From NCBI GenBank assembly GCA_963920705.1, contig OY987225.1:31123538-31187537 (forward strand): a stretch of DNA of 64,000 bases. Direction: 5' to 3'. How positions within the stretch are numbered: the first letter of the stretch is position 1; each line of letters starts with the position of its first letter. Shown here piece after piece: positions 24,344 to 37,568 of the stretch. The notes beneath the pieces were generated by a model that was given only the letters and a program-made list of their open reading frames with translations, ran no database searches and was not told the origin of the DNA. A program made the position numbers and the translations under genes. Source of the stretch: Odiellus spinosus. Lineage: Eukaryota; Arthropoda; Arachnida; Opiliones; Phalangiidae.

Positions 24344-27300
24344 ATTTTATTATAATTATAATTTCAAGAGAAATCATATTAGAATAATTTTTTTAAGATC
24401 TCGGTAAATTATATATTAAATATACAATTAGATATATTAAAAAAAACTAGCCCGGTTAATATAATTTATATTGTACCCCTGTAAATGTGTTTCAACCACT
24501 AAGCACCGATGTTCAAGGAGAGGCTGCCCTGGTTGGAATTTATTTTTACCTTAATTTCTTTTAATTATCCATGAAACGATGCACTTAAAATTCTTATGGT
24601 AAATATTATAAATATTGCGCAATGATACCAAAATTAAAATGAATATTAATTAACATATAGTTGTCGATATAATGTAAGAATTATGACCCACTGTCTAAGG
24701 AACCGTGGGAGGTCTATACCTGTATAAAAACTAGAAAATATCAGACGTTACGTTGGTCGCCGTAGGGCGCCACTAGAACTTTTTCCCGCCAATATTACAG
24801 AGGCCTGCAACTTTAATAACAAGGTAAAAGGGGGGGGGGGGATAATAGGGGCACACGAAAGTCAAGTAACGAAATTCCCCCAACGAAGATGAAATATTTG
24901 CACCCCTCTCTCTATCTTCTCAACCTAATCATCATCTCATCTTCGGCAGGGCATAAAAAAAAAAAAAATAAAAAATTACTTTTAATATTTGGCTACAAAA
25001 AAATTCTACACTCAATTAAGTCCGGGCGACGAGATAATATAGTTTACATTTAGGCCAATTATTTATCCGCTAAGTAATGTACGCCATCATCAAGGGATAG
25101 TTAATCTTTTAGAGGCATATTATCGTAACTACAATCGACGGAGTTGCTGTTATCAGAAGGAGATTAACGAGAATCAGAACAGATTTCCCTATTGTTGGCT
25201 TTCCAACTAAATATCTTTTATAGCGACCTCTGATTGGTCGAAAAGTCACAGTAGCGAAAATCAAATTTAAGATATAAAACTTAAAACACGTTTCTTCTAT
25301 AATTTAACTACTTTAAAAATTATGAAAAAAAAAATCAGAGGTGCATATTTTTACATAAGGAATAATTAAAAAATTAATTTATGCTTATAGTATCCCTTTA
25401 CGGTCAAATAAATAAATTTGAAATTTAAACCTGTATGTTACTATAGCAATTTTATGGATATCGAATATTAATCTATTTTCGCGGTTAGAACGAATTTTAA
25501 CAGCTTAAAAGGCTCCTAATATTATAATTATTATTATTATTAATCAGGAAATCCCCCCCCCCCCCTCATTTCGGTTAATTTATTCACGAGGGATTTTGAA
25601 AATTAAGCTTAAGCCCTTAAATGCCTTGTAGTATATACACGGTACTACAAATTCCTTTAACAAAGGCTTAACATCTTCATCGCTCTTTCAATTAAATCAT
25701 CTCGCCACATATATTTAAGGTATAAAGATTACACTCAAATGAATTAATTACATATTAAAGGGATTAAAATTGGTAAAATGTGTGGTTGGATAGCGATAAG
25801 ACTAATAAGAAGCAAAGTAGTAAGAGTTTGGTTCACCCCCCCCCCCCTTTCCTAACTACGCCTTAATTTGTATTTTCTAAGACATTAAACCCAATTTAAT
25901 GCCTTCGTAATAAATTTGTTACCAAATGTTGTTAGTGTTGCGAGATTAATATCACGTGTTAAAAGTTGATCACATCTCAAAGCTCAACCGTTAGACTACT
26001 AAAAACGGATACCTATCTTAATAAAGATGAAGAACTAAAGCTGGCGTTCATAAGCGCACTCTAACGGCAAACAGTTTCAAAAGTAGTAACAAAACTACTT
26101 AGGCGTCTGTCTAATTTATCCATATCAGACACGCACCAGGTTTAAAATTTTGCATAAAGGCTTTAGATAGTATAATAAAGCATTTAAAATGTATAATTAT
26201 CTATATTTAAGTCTGTCTGTCAGTGGGGAACGCTGAAATATACACGCAAACTTAGACGCCCTGAAATTTTAGTGATTTTCCTTTATCTTTATATAGAATT
26301 TAGAATAGTCTACAAAACATAAGATCTATTTATTCAATTTCTGATTTTATTTCAAGAGAAATCTAGAAATAGTTAAAACTGTGGCGCATTGATACACAAC
26401 GTTAATTGTTGTAACAGAAAAAGTAGTTCCCAAATAAGCCTCTTGAACACTAAATTTTATATTTTTAAATCAAAATGGAAATTGGATTTAAATTTTAAAA
26501 TGTTTATTATCAGAAGAGGTTCTTATATTTGAATCTTCCGCGTGTATAAAGGTAATTTTTGCTCAGATTATTAGGTTTCTGAGACAGAGGAAGAAGAAGG
26601 TTCGTTGAAAAGTCAGACTAATTCCGAATAAAAAAAAAGGTAATATTTATAATACGAGGAACGCATTAGGCTTAGCTTATTTCAATTCCACTTTTTCAGT
26701 CCATTTTATATTTCAGAGTGTATTTTTGATCTTTTAATACGCTGAAATCCAAACCTACTTAACCTAGATTGGGTAGATTAAATTTTATCGTGGCTAGACT
26801 AATATATTTTAGTGTCTTAATTTTTTTGGTTTAAAATAGAGAATGAAATGTAAAAACGAGTTGATTTTATTTCAGGAAGTAAAGTGGAGTCTGACAATGG
26901 ATAATCCTTTAAACAGGCCCAATCCAAACACAGCAAAATCGTTTCCAAACAAATTAGGCTTAGCTGGATTCCTGGAAATCTTATTTACTGGTGGATTAGG
27001 CCTATTTAAACGATAAGGGATCGATTAAAAACCTTTGTTATTAGGTTGCATTCTCCCTTTAATTAATTTAATTGAAACTATAATTTATTAAAAGAAAACT
27101 TTTCATAGTTTCATTCTCACTTTTCATAGTTTCTTACGAAAGCTTATCCAGTTTCCCCGTACATAAGAAGAAGAAGAAGAAGAATAAAAAGAATAGTAAT
27201 GGCTTGAACCGGAAATGCTTGGAAATGGGTCAGCGCCTAATGCAAAACTAAATTAAAGATGTAAAGGTCATCAAGGATACTAAAACATTTATACATAAGT

Positions 27301-27539
27301 AATATCATTGTTATGGTCACAAGTTTCATACCATAACTAGAAAGGAACCTTATTAAATTTTTATTTTTCCGACTCTATTCAGTAGACGCGTTTGCCTCTA
27401 CCGTTATGAGCCGATTATAATACGTAATGCGTGTTAATATTTCCAGGTTCAACAAATGCCGAATTAAACTATGATTTTAACCGATTAAAGTCGAACCAAT
27501 TAAGGTTTATGATCAAACAGATGTGATTTCATAAATTTC

Positions 27540-27940
27540 CCTGATTTCTACCAAATTTTCCCAAATTTTTAAAGAGTTTCCTCGATATTTATGATTTACA
27601 GACAACATTAAAATTCCCTGATATTAAAACCATAATTAAAACTATGATTTTAACTGATTTAAGTCGAACCAATTGCTGTTTATGATGAACTAGTTTCATA
27701 AATTTCCCTGATTTCTGATTTATCAAAAAATTGTAAAGAGTTTTCCTGATATTTCCCTGATTTACCAACAAAATTCAAATTCCCTGATATTAAAACCATT
27801 AACGATGACAAAATATCGTCAGTTTAATGCTTAAACAGGGTTCATAAAATACGCGAATGTTCCCTGATATTTCCCCGATTTTTGACAGCATTCAAATTTC
27901 TATATATTTTCAGATATTCTAGGTTTGTAGGAACCCTGTT
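27540..27940. repeat. degenerate CCTGATTT-type repeats ending in a small CAGGGTTC element
   Basis: Loose repeats of TTTCCCTGATTT and AATTCCCTGATATTAAAACC occupy 27540-27800. From 27836 to 27938 a 103-bp unit starts CAGGGTTCATA and ends with the complement of CAGGGTTCCTA. The five bases TTAAA flank both sides. Comparable CAGGGCTCGTA and complement-of-CAGGGTTCATA words sit next to arrays at 45357 and 55867. Confidence 0.6.
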
Positions 27941-29436
27941 AAAAGTTTGGTGACGTCATACGATGATTAATATTACGTATATCAGTAGTTATATTCGCGC
28001 ACACGATTCCAAATATCATAAATTCTTAACCTATCCAATTGGTGAAATTTTAAAATAACAAGAACACTGCAAATACGGAATTAATCGTTGTTTTTCTTAA
28101 GGCCTCTCACGTAACCAACATAAATTCGTTTGGAGGGAAGTGGAGGGATTTGGAAGAAATTTGACGGTAACACGAACGTGCATGAAGCAAAAATCACGCT
28201 TCGCATAAGTGGACCTCAAGATCGAGCTCTTCGCTTTTTTTGTATTTAGTTACTACCTTAAAAGGGATTTAAACCCTCATAGATAAAATAGTAATTTAGA
28301 TCCATACTAAGGTTGTAATTGAACGTAACAGGAAGCACTTTAAAGGAAGAATGAAGATTTTTTTATCTTTTTATTCCAACAAAACGACTCACAAGGACGA
28401 TTAGAAATAAAATCAGAGCTAAAAAAGGCTTAGATAAGCTAAATTCGTACCCTTTTAAGAATGCAACCTTGTCGAGAAGATACTGTAATATATGTTTACG
28501 AGCAAATTCCGGCCATATTTAATTTTTTCATAACCACAACTATCTTCAACTCGATCCTTACAGTAAATGTTGTAAAGAATTCTTTTCATGGTACATGCCT
28601 TTTGAAAATCGTTTCAAGTTGAATATCTTAAGATTTCCTTATTCCTCACCCCCCTTTTTACTCATCTTATAGAGTATATTGCAACCTTAAAAGATACCAA
28701 CATCCCCATTGAAAATTACTTTCGTTCCCAGGATAAAATAGTACCCTTGTAAGAATGAGAGATAAAATTATCCACTCAATCTTTGCATGGTTTTCTTTTA
28801 TATATTTCCACCATCGGTCCAAAGCTTTTCTTCCAACACTCGCGATTCTTAAAGGGATAGTTTCACGATATATTTCCAAATCAAAACGTTTTCATAGCGA
28901 GTTACGTCACTACGACGTCATTAAATCCTATCTCTTAACTCTGCGTTGATAGTTGGAAAACGACTTAGCAGACGACTTAGTTCTTATATTTTAGTTTCTC
29001 GCCCTGAATTAAAGATAAAAGTCGAAGTACAGCCCCCATTTTTTAGAAATTACGTACCGTCTTAAACTACTCTAAATTTCTTTGATACATTTTTGATAGG
29101 CGAAATAATTTATTCTCATACAAACATTAAAATATAAAATAATTTAAAATTGTGATACAATCCCTTTAAGAAAAAAAAACAAAACTGAAAACGAAAAAAA
29201 GGTCAACAAGGAGACGAAGCCACCAACGAATAATAAAAATATTTCGATTCTGGCTTTCAATAGAAGGGAGAGAATTGAAAGATTTTTCTGGCCGATTGCC
29301 GCATATACCGCCCACAATCGCCAACAATAATAAGATAGGTTTTTTTAAAGGAAAAGAACAAGATAAAAATAATTGAACTCAAGATGAAGAAAATCGTTAA
29401 CGCGTGTTTTGAAATAAACAAATTACATCTAACTTT

Positions 29437-30452
29437 GCGCGTAGTCTGTAGATTTTAGCGTTCCCGATCGACAGACAGACGTAGACAGATGATTATATAC
29501 TTTGATATTTAATGATAGAAATTAACTATTGGGAAGGAAGAAAATATAGCCAAGCACGGCCCGCCTAAATTCCGTCCCTCTCTCCCGACCAAAAATATCA
29601 AGGAAGAGTCCAAATCACTCGAGCCAGACAGGGGTGATGACTTTTTTCGCTATTTCTAAGCGATTGGCTATGACGTAAAACTGGACCTGCTGATAGCATT
29701 AAGCTACGGGGCGTTCTTTACTCTGGTAAATTAAAAATTCAAATCTGAGAAAACTAAAAACGTAATTTATATATTGCGCGTAGTCTGTAGATTTTAGCGT
29801 TCCCGATCGACAGACAGACGTAGACAGATGATTATATACTTTGATATTTAATGATAGAAATTAACTATTGGGAAGGAAGAAAATATAGCCAAGCACGGCC
29901 CGCCTAAATTCCGTCCCTCTCTCGACTCAAAATATCTAGGAAGAGTCCAAATCACTGGAGCCAGACAGGGATGATGACTTTTTTTCGCTATTTCTAAGCG
30001 ATTGGCTATGACGTAAAACTGGACCTGCTGACAGTATTAAGCTACGGGGCGTTCTTTACTCTGGTAAATTAAAAATTCAAATCTGAGAAAACTAAAAACG
30101 TAATTTATATATTGCGCGTAGTCTGTAGATTTTAGCGTTCCCGATCGACAGACAGACGTAGACAGATGATTATATACTTTGATATTTAATGATAGAAATT
30201 AACTATTGGGAAGGAAGAAAATATAGCCAAGCACGGCCCGCCTAAATTCCGTCCCTCTCTCGACTCAAAATATCTAGGAAGAGTCCAAATCACTGGAGCC
30301 AGACAGGGATGATGACTTTTTTTCGCTATTTCTAAGCGATTGGCTATGACGTAAAACTGGACCTGCTGACAGTATTAAGCTACGGGGCGTTCTTTACTCT
30401 GGTAAATTAAATATTCAAATCTGAGAAAACTAAAAACGTAATTTATATTTTT
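29437..30452. repeat. 338-bp unit in three tandem copies
   Basis: Units start with GCGCGTAGTCTGTAG at 29437, 29776 and 30114. The copies are nearly identical, with the last two almost perfect, so the expansion is recent. Each unit contains AAGCACGGCCCGCCTAAATT and AAGCTACGGGGCGTTCTTTA, blocks shared with the element at 39.0-39.9 kb. Confidence 0.95.
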
Positions 30453-31139
30453 TCTGATGTTCAAAGAATAGAAAACGCTGTTTGAATTACAAATTTACAA
30501 TGTTCAGTTCACAATATAATAAATTATATAATATATATACGAGCCTCGGTCGAAACGTAACGAATTTATTTTATCACGTTGCCATTTGGGGCAAGGGGGA
30601 GATGGGGGCTTGTACAAACGTTACGCCACTCAATTGGTATATATATAAATTAATTCAGGACCCCTCCTCGCCTATAGCTTATAACATAGAGTATACCTTA
30701 GTAACCTTACGCGGCATATCCTCTATCCTTGGGACAAGTAAAACTTACGACCCGTCAAAGGTAGAATCATTTTTTACGATTTTGTTATGGCCAAGAGGTA
30801 CATTATATACGACTTTGAATTCCAAACGGAGTTTTCCCAACGTGCAAAGCTATTCTTCAGGGTATTTCCTCGATTAATATACTTAGTTTTCAATGGATCT
30901 TAGGTTTGAACAGGATGAGAATTTCGATTGATTCGAACTGTATAAGAACTTTCAGTGTTTTACCATGTAGCAAGAGGCCCATAGTCGTATATACTTTATA
31001 ATATTAAAGAGATAGTATCACGATTTTAAAGGGACGAAATTATATACGACTTTTGTTTAAATAGAATTATTTCTAAGATTATTATTCTAAAATGAAACTA
31101 GGCGAATATTTCCAGCTTAAAATATTTATTACAATTAAA

Positions 31140-31755
31140 TATTTTTTTATATTTAACCTATCATAAACATTTAAATCCTCTGACTTTTTGGGCTCTTTCG
31201 ATAAATTCTCTGACCTTTTGGGCTCATTTTTAAAATCCTCTGACATTTTTGGGCTCATTTTTTAAATCCTCTGACATTTTTGGGCTCATTTTTTAAATCC
31301 TCTGACATTTTTGGGCACATTCTTTAAATCCTCTGAACTTTTTGGGCACATTCTTTAAATACTCTGACCTTTTTGGGCACATTTTTTAAATCCTCTGACC
31401 TTTTTGGGCTCATTTTTTAAATCCTCTGATATTTTTGGACTCATTTTTTAAATCCTCTGACATTTTTGGGCTCATTTTTTAAATCCTCTGACATTTTTGG
31501 GCTCATTTTTTAAATCCTCTGACATTTTTGGGCACATTTTTTAAATCCTCTGACATTTTTGGGCACATTTTTTAAATCCTCTGACCTTTTTGGGCTCATT
31601 TTTTAAATCCTCTGACCTTTTTGGGCTCATTTTTTAAATCCTCTGACCTTTTAAGGTTCATTTTTTAAATCCTCTGACCTTTTAAGGTTCATTTTTTAAA
31701 TCCTCTGACCTTTTAAGGTTCATTTTTTAAATCCTCTTACATTTTTGGGCCCTTT
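31140..31755. repeat. 31-bp minisatellite (AATCCTCTGACATTTTTGGG)
   Basis: About 19 units. Variants are CTGACATTTTTGGG, CTGACCTTTTTGGG and CTGACCTTTTAAGG, the last clustered at the right. Spacing is 31 bp in the centre (31261 to 31292). Confidence 0.95.
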
Positions 31756-32349
31756 TTCAAACTGAATAAAAAGTAATATTTTGTAGTCCAATTACCGCAA
31801 ACCTATTCTAAAAAGTTCCATGAATTCCATAAAAAAAATTAGAATTTCCCGAGTTCTTTCTATATCTAATAATTCAAGATATATTTCCAGGTTTTGTAAG
31901 AACACCGCCTGTGATATACTATGACTTTAATAAACTTAACGTTGCAATAAAATCATGGTAGGAACGTGGGTCTCTTAGGTTTCGTTAACGCTGACAAGTA
32001 ACGCGGTTATAGTTTGAATAGTTTATAGGATGGGGAGTAGCCACTATTTTATATCGGTTACTGTCGTAATCGTTCAAAGTGCGCCGGAATTTCTCTTTTT
32101 ACTCGAGTTCGGTTAAATTATCGCTGATCTTATAGGATGTCGTCTCAAGATTTATGGTTAATTTTACTTCTTTCGCTTTAAAAGCTGGATTTTCCGAGCC
32201 GCGGAGCTTCGGATATTGGTAATTGTTTCGAGATAATGATGTTAGGGTATTCGAATAGCTACAGTTTTATTAATTTTCATGGAGTGGAAAAAAATTTGGC
32301 AATTAAAGTTAGGCCCAAGGATTATATTTTTAGTTTTATGGTACTATTA

Positions 32350-32809
32350 AAACGCCATATTCAAACCGATTTAAACCGTTTCGCTAGAGTCGTGTGAACA
32401 GGAAACCATTTATTCTCGAATCGATTTGATTAGATTTTTCGAAACTGCTTCGGGAACCAGTTTCATAGCGATTCGGTTTTAACAACCGATAGATGAAGCT
32501 ACGATAAATCGATTTATTAAAGCCGCGTTCGTACTAGGCCTTGGAATCGATTTAAACTGTTTCAAAACGTTTCGCTGGTGTCGTGTGAACAGGAAACCGT
32601 CTTTTCTAGAATCGATTTCTCGAAACTGCTTCGGGAACCAGTTTCATACCGATTCGGCTGGTTTCAACAACCGATTGATGAAGCTACAATAAATCGATTT
32701 ATAAAGATAACGCGTGGACATACGAAGTTTAAAACGATTCCTGGCGATTTGAATATCGATTTGATTTAACCATTTCAAATCGATTAAGAAATACTAGTAT
32801 GACCGTAGC
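32350..32809 (+). mobile_element. family C elements, one partial and one complete copy in tandem
   Basis: A headless copy (about 32350-32520) runs straight into a full copy (32522-32809) that starts GCCGCGTTCGTACTAGGCC and ends with the complement of GCTACGGTCATACTAG. Both share CGAAACTGCTTCGGGAACCA and GATGAAGCTAC. Flanks of the full copy do not show TA on the left. Confidence 0.75.
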
Positions 32810-33800
32810 TTATGTCTCTATCTGATCTGAATAATTGAAGTCTATGAAATGATGTACATTTTGAAGCCTTAATTGGCTTCTGAATACATTCGTACTCAAA
32901 ATATAACAGTTTAAGTGGGGTTTGGCCAAAGTTTTTGCAGTTTATAAAGTTTATACTAAAAATGATAGGAAAAAATAAGGAAACCGTTATCTTAAAGTAA
33001 ATTTACAGGAGTACATATAACAGAGAATGAAAACAAACTCAAGCAAAAATAAAATAAGAGTTCTTCAGTTCCTGAGCGAGGAAAAAACCCAAAACTATAG
33101 ACCTCCGCAATTGGCTAAAACATCTTAACGTTTAAAAGTCAAACCCAAGTATCTTCTAACCTTAACAAACTCAATAGATATCGTATTTTCGCCCTAACGA
33201 TACATTAGGTCGATGGAAAGGGGTACGTTGTGGTGGTAAAGTGAATTTCCGTTAATCCAGTTAGAAAATTTACGCTTTTTTCTTTAGTTTTTTTCTTTTT
33301 TCCTCCCCTTTCCCACGGCGATTCGATTTGAAGCTATAGCCAAGCCAATGTCGGCAAAGAAACCAATAACTAAGACTTAAAAGCTAAGACCAGATGAGGT
33401 AAACTCAACCTTTTCCTGATGCCCTGTATAGTTTCAACAAGAAATAAAATAGAATACAGCTATCTTATAGGAAACTAGGATCAAAGATAAAACCTTAAAA
33501 AGATCGAGGGTTAAACGTGTAAAATAATTTTTTTTTATCTTTTTGAGGAATTTTTTGAAAATACGAGCCTTGGAATCGATTTAAACCGTCTCAAAACGAT
33601 TTGCTGGAGTCGTGTGAACGGGAAACCGTCTTTTCTCGAATCGATTTGATTCGATTTCTCGAAACTGCTTCGGGAACCAGTTTCATACCGATTCGGCTGG
33701 TTTCAACAACCGATAGATGAAGCTACGATAAATCGATTTATAAAAATAACGCGTGAACGCGCGACGCTTAAAACGATTCCTGGCGATTTGAATATCAGAT

Positions 33801-34142
33801 TAGCTACGTTCACACTACAGACTTTGAAACCGTTTTAAACCGTTTTGGAAAGGTCAAATAATAAAATTTTGGGGCGAGGGGTCAGACACTCTTGAATTCG
33901 CTGTACACCTGAGTTCACTGAGTTCAGCTTTGACAGTGCATTAAGTTCGAACTCTTATGAACTCTGAGTTCAGCTTTGATAGTGCAAAGAGATCAAAACT
34001 TTTGTACACCTGAGTTCGCTAGTGTCTGCCCCCTCGTTTTGGGGTCACCCGTGTAGACCTTTGATCAAGAAACCAAATTAATACCTAAAAAAGTCGATTT
34101 GACGACTCGAAACGGTTTCAGTGTCAAGTGCGAACGTAGATT
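33801..34142. mobile_element. nested element 2, inside a family C copy
   Basis: Ends CTACGTTCACACT...GAAACCGTTT and the complement of CTACGTTCGCACTTGACACT...GAAACCGTTT form an imperfect inverted repeat of about 30 bp. The exact boundary base is unclear. Its terminus resembles that of family C, so the two may be related. It is itself interrupted at 33875-34036. Confidence 0.75.
33875..34036. mobile_element. nested element 3: 162-bp element with 8-bp target duplication
   Basis: The ends CGAGGGGTCAGACACT and the complement of CGAGGGGGCAGACACT are flanked by perfect TTTTGGGG copies (33867-33874 and 34037-34044). The interior repeats GAGTTCAGCTTTGA(C/T)AGTGCA. A related truncated copy lies at 61487-61585. 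An 8-bp duplication fits hAT- or P-type transposition. Confidence 0.88.
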
Positions 34143-34954
34143 TTGATTTTACCGTTCCAAATCGATTAAGAAATGCTAGTGTGACCGTAGCTTTATAGTA
34201 ACAAATATCTTAAATATCCCCTGACACTGTTCCTTTAAATTCAATCAAACCCTTGTGTACACATAGCCTTCCACTGTATTCAGAATATGTCCCTGACCAG
34301 ATTATCTGGGGTTTTTGAAAGTAAGGGATATCCAACATTGATTTAAGGCTAATGGATATCAGAGGAAAAGGTCGGTTCCTAGAAAATTCGGGTAGAAAGG
34401 TTGAGGGTGTACGACAAGAAGGGGTTTATTTGTAGAAATCCAGAAACAAACTGTAAGAAACGGCTTAAAAGGGGGTTTACCCGAGAGATTTTTCAGCCAA
34501 TCGATACGGTTTTCCGGTTTGTTTTCTTTTATTTTACCGGATTTATAAAGCAATGTGTACAAAGCAATTTGGGGTACTACTTTTATTTCTTTAGAGATTT
34601 AACATCGTGTATTAATCCGCCTAAACTATAGCTAAATTGAAAAGGCGCATTCTATTAGAACGGATATGGTACACAATCAAGCCCTTATTTGATCTCTTCG
34701 ATCTACACAGGTCTGCAATTTTGCTCGAGTTGTTTTTATAAACTAAAATTATCCAAGATCGTTTTCTACTACAGTTCAATCTTGATACCCAAAATAAATA
34801 ATTTGTTTGGGTTTTTTTTTTAGAAAAATATTCAAATTGCCTTAGCTTCATTAAAAGTAAACTCAAATTTAAAAATTGCATTTTCAAACAGTTAAGATTA
34901 CCATATTTTCTTCAACTGTTGCAATTATGTCTGTAATGGTTCAATTTGATTCAC

Positions 34955-35745
34955 TTTTGACCCAATATTTAAACTTTCTAGACCTTTTGACCCAATTTTA
35001 AATCTTTCTAGACCATTTGACCCAATATTTAAACTTTCTAGACCATTTGACCCCATTTTTAAACTTCCTAGACCATTTGACCCCATTTTTAAACTTCCTA
35101 GACCATTTTGACCCCATTTTTAAACTTCCGAGACCATTTTGACCCCATTTTTAAACTTCCGAGACCATTTTGACCCCATTTTAAAACTTTCTAGACCATT
35201 TGACCCCATTTGTAAACTTCCTAGACCATTTGACCCCATTTGTAAACTTCCTAGACCATTTGACCCCATTTGTAAACTTCCTAGACCATTTTGACCCCAT
35301 TTTAAAACTTCCTAGACAATTTTGACCCCATTTTAAAACTTTCTAGACAATTTTGACCCCATTTTAAAACTTTCTAGACAATTTTGACCCCATTTTAAAA
35401 CTTTCTAGACAATTTTGACCCCATTTTAAAACTTTCTAGACAATTTTGACCCCATTTTTAAACTTTCTAGACAATTTTGACCCCATTTTAAAACTTTCTA
35501 GACAATTTTGACCCCATTTTAAAACTTTCTAGACAATTTTGACCCCATTTTAAAACTTTCTAGACAATTTTGACCCCATTTTAAAACTTTCTAGACAATT
35601 TTTAACCCATTTTTAAACTTTCTAGACAATTTTGACCCCATTTTTAAACTTTCTAGACAATTTTGACCCCATTTTTAAACTTTCTAGACAATTTTGACCC
35701 CATTTTTAAACTTACTAGACCATTTTAATCTATTTTTAAACTTTC
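34955..35745. repeat. 29-31-bp minisatellite (CTTTCTAGACAATTTTGACC)
   Basis: About 26 units. Three subtypes lie in blocks: CTAGACCATTTGACCC on the left, CGAGACCATTTTGACC in a few, and CTAGACAATTTTGACC on the right at 31 bp spacing. The block layout shows separate rounds of expansion. Confidence 0.95.
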
Positions 35746-36526
35746 ATGACCATCATTTGATCCAATCATACCCAATTAATTACCATCCAACTTTTAATTA
35801 ATATAAAGTTAATATTAGTTCGATCTAATCGAACACCGCTTGATAAAATTAGCAAAACTATCATTGGAATAAATTATTGAACAGCCGTGTTAAGTTGGAG
35901 TCATGGATGTGAACTTCTCAATTATCACGGAAGGTCAATGTATATCATTAATCTAGCGTAACGAAAAACACGCTGAATAAAACGAAACAATGGCGAAAAA
36001 TATCAGGCCGTTAAACTCTACATGCCTAATAGAAAAATAATTTTTTAATCGCCTTCAACTTATGAAAAACAAAAAGAAATTCGTCGAAAGTAGTTGCGTG
36101 AGTGCAATTAATATTTAGACGTTGAACTTAATTGTTCCCAGTAACACGAGGTTTTGAGAGAGCAAAGTGCCTAAGCGAGCAAACATTGTCGAGTCTCATT
36201 GGATCATAAGATTGGTAACAATTTCACGCAATCATCGCGTTATAACGATTATGATTTTCATCTCCTCCCTTAATTATCTATGTTTCTTAGAAAAACATAA
36301 TTACAATTTAGATTCTTGTATGAAGAAGTATCTGTCAATATGTCTTAGGATTATTAACAATGGATAGATAAATATAAGCGTCCTCTAACGGCAAACAATG
36401 ATGGCAAAATATTAACTAACAAAACCACGTGATTCCTTATCGTTTAAATAAGTCTAATCAACTAGTAAACAAATTTAAAAACAAATATTAAAACTAGAAA
36501 TAAATTTAAAACTTAATATCAAAATA

Positions 36527-36643
36527 TTCTTAGCTGTATTCACGGAGATTCTGAATTTTTTCGGATTGAAGGGTCAGCGACCAATGAGCAAAGGCCCGTC
36601 GTTGAGACAAGATCTCCATGAATCCAGCTAAGCCTATTTTCTA
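36527..36643. repeat. family E fold-back repeat (CTTAGCTG...CAGCTAAGCC)
   Basis: TTCTTAGCTGTATTCACGGA on the left mirrors CCATGAATCCAGCTAAGCC on the right, with GGGTCAGCGACCAATGAGC inside. It is flanked by CTAGAAATAAATTTAAAACT, which also precedes the copy at 54564. Confidence 0.72.
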
Positions 36644-37229
36644 GTTTTAATATTTGTTAACTAGTTAGGCATATTTAAATAATTTATACAATTTGCACGA
36701 ATAAAAACGGAACCACGATTAACGAAACTAATTAATACACGTGACTGGGAAATATCCCCTAATTAGTGTACCGCTAATGTACTTAAGACGTCTCCTAAGA
36801 CTAAAGTTAAACCACCTTCGCAATTTCCTGTTACAGGAAAAGATAAAAAGCCTCTATTATATATAAAAGAATATATAGTTATTAAGTCGGAATGATTAAT
36901 GCGATATAGGCCTAAGTATTACGGAATCATTTTAGTTTTCGCCTTGCCTGAAAAATAAGAAGTGGCCAGCGAAGCTAGCCAGCGTCGTCGAATTAAGTTT
37001 GCCAAACACGTAATTTGTTTCAAAAAGGTCCACAGTCCATAATCGCGAACCCGGCGTTAGCTTTTAGATCATAACTTTCCTAGCTATAATTACGAATTAA
37101 AAATGAATTATCTACGAAACTAAAAGCTCGTTCTACTAGCAAAAATAAAAGATTTTAAACTTTAAATAAAATCAAAATTAAAGGGATAATGACACGCGAA
37201 AAAATATATTTAAAATATATATATTAAAA

Positions 37230-37568
37230 CAGAAGTAGATGAAACCCTCCTTTGAAGTCTACTACTCTAATGTTCCATATAGCACTCCTCTCTGTATGGG
37301 TAAAATTCACAATTTTACGAGATCGGAGGGGTCCTACTTCATCCCCCCCTGTCTACGAAAAATTGGAAATTCTCTCTCTCCACAAACGACGACGTTTTTT
37401 TTGACGAACCCCAAGGCTGCTAGAGATATTCTCTCGACGAACTCCCGCTCCGAAAATATCTACCGTTAGGAGGCGTACGAATCGCGCTTTTTGAAACTAA
37501 CCAATACAGAGAGGGGTAGACCAGACCAGGGAGTAATAGACTTCAAAGGAGGGTTTCATCGGCTTCTG
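37230..37568 (+). mobile_element. fold-back MITE, family A, copy 4
   Basis: This 339-bp copy starts CAGAAGTAGATGAAACCCTC and ends with the complement of CAGAAGCCGATGAAACCCTC, like copy 1. Flanks ATTAAAA and CCCAAGA do not match, so one flank has probably been rearranged. Confidence 0.88.

Larger units (their letters stand above)
33561..34191 (+). mobile_element. family C element carrying two nested insertions
   Basis: The outer copy starts near GCCTTGGAATCGATTT and continues to GATTTGAATATCAGAT at 33800. It resumes with TTGATTTTACCGTTCC at 34143 and ends with the complement of GCTACGGTCACACTAGC at 34191. In uninterrupted copies (such as 12061-12110) GAATATCGG runs directly into TTTGATTTTACCG, so 33801-34142 is inserted sequence. 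Confidence 0.82.

Noticed and set aside
30482..30877. 131-codon plus-strand frame
   Set aside because: No recognisable domain, no splice or start context of note, and composition like the surrounding intron. I treat it as chance.
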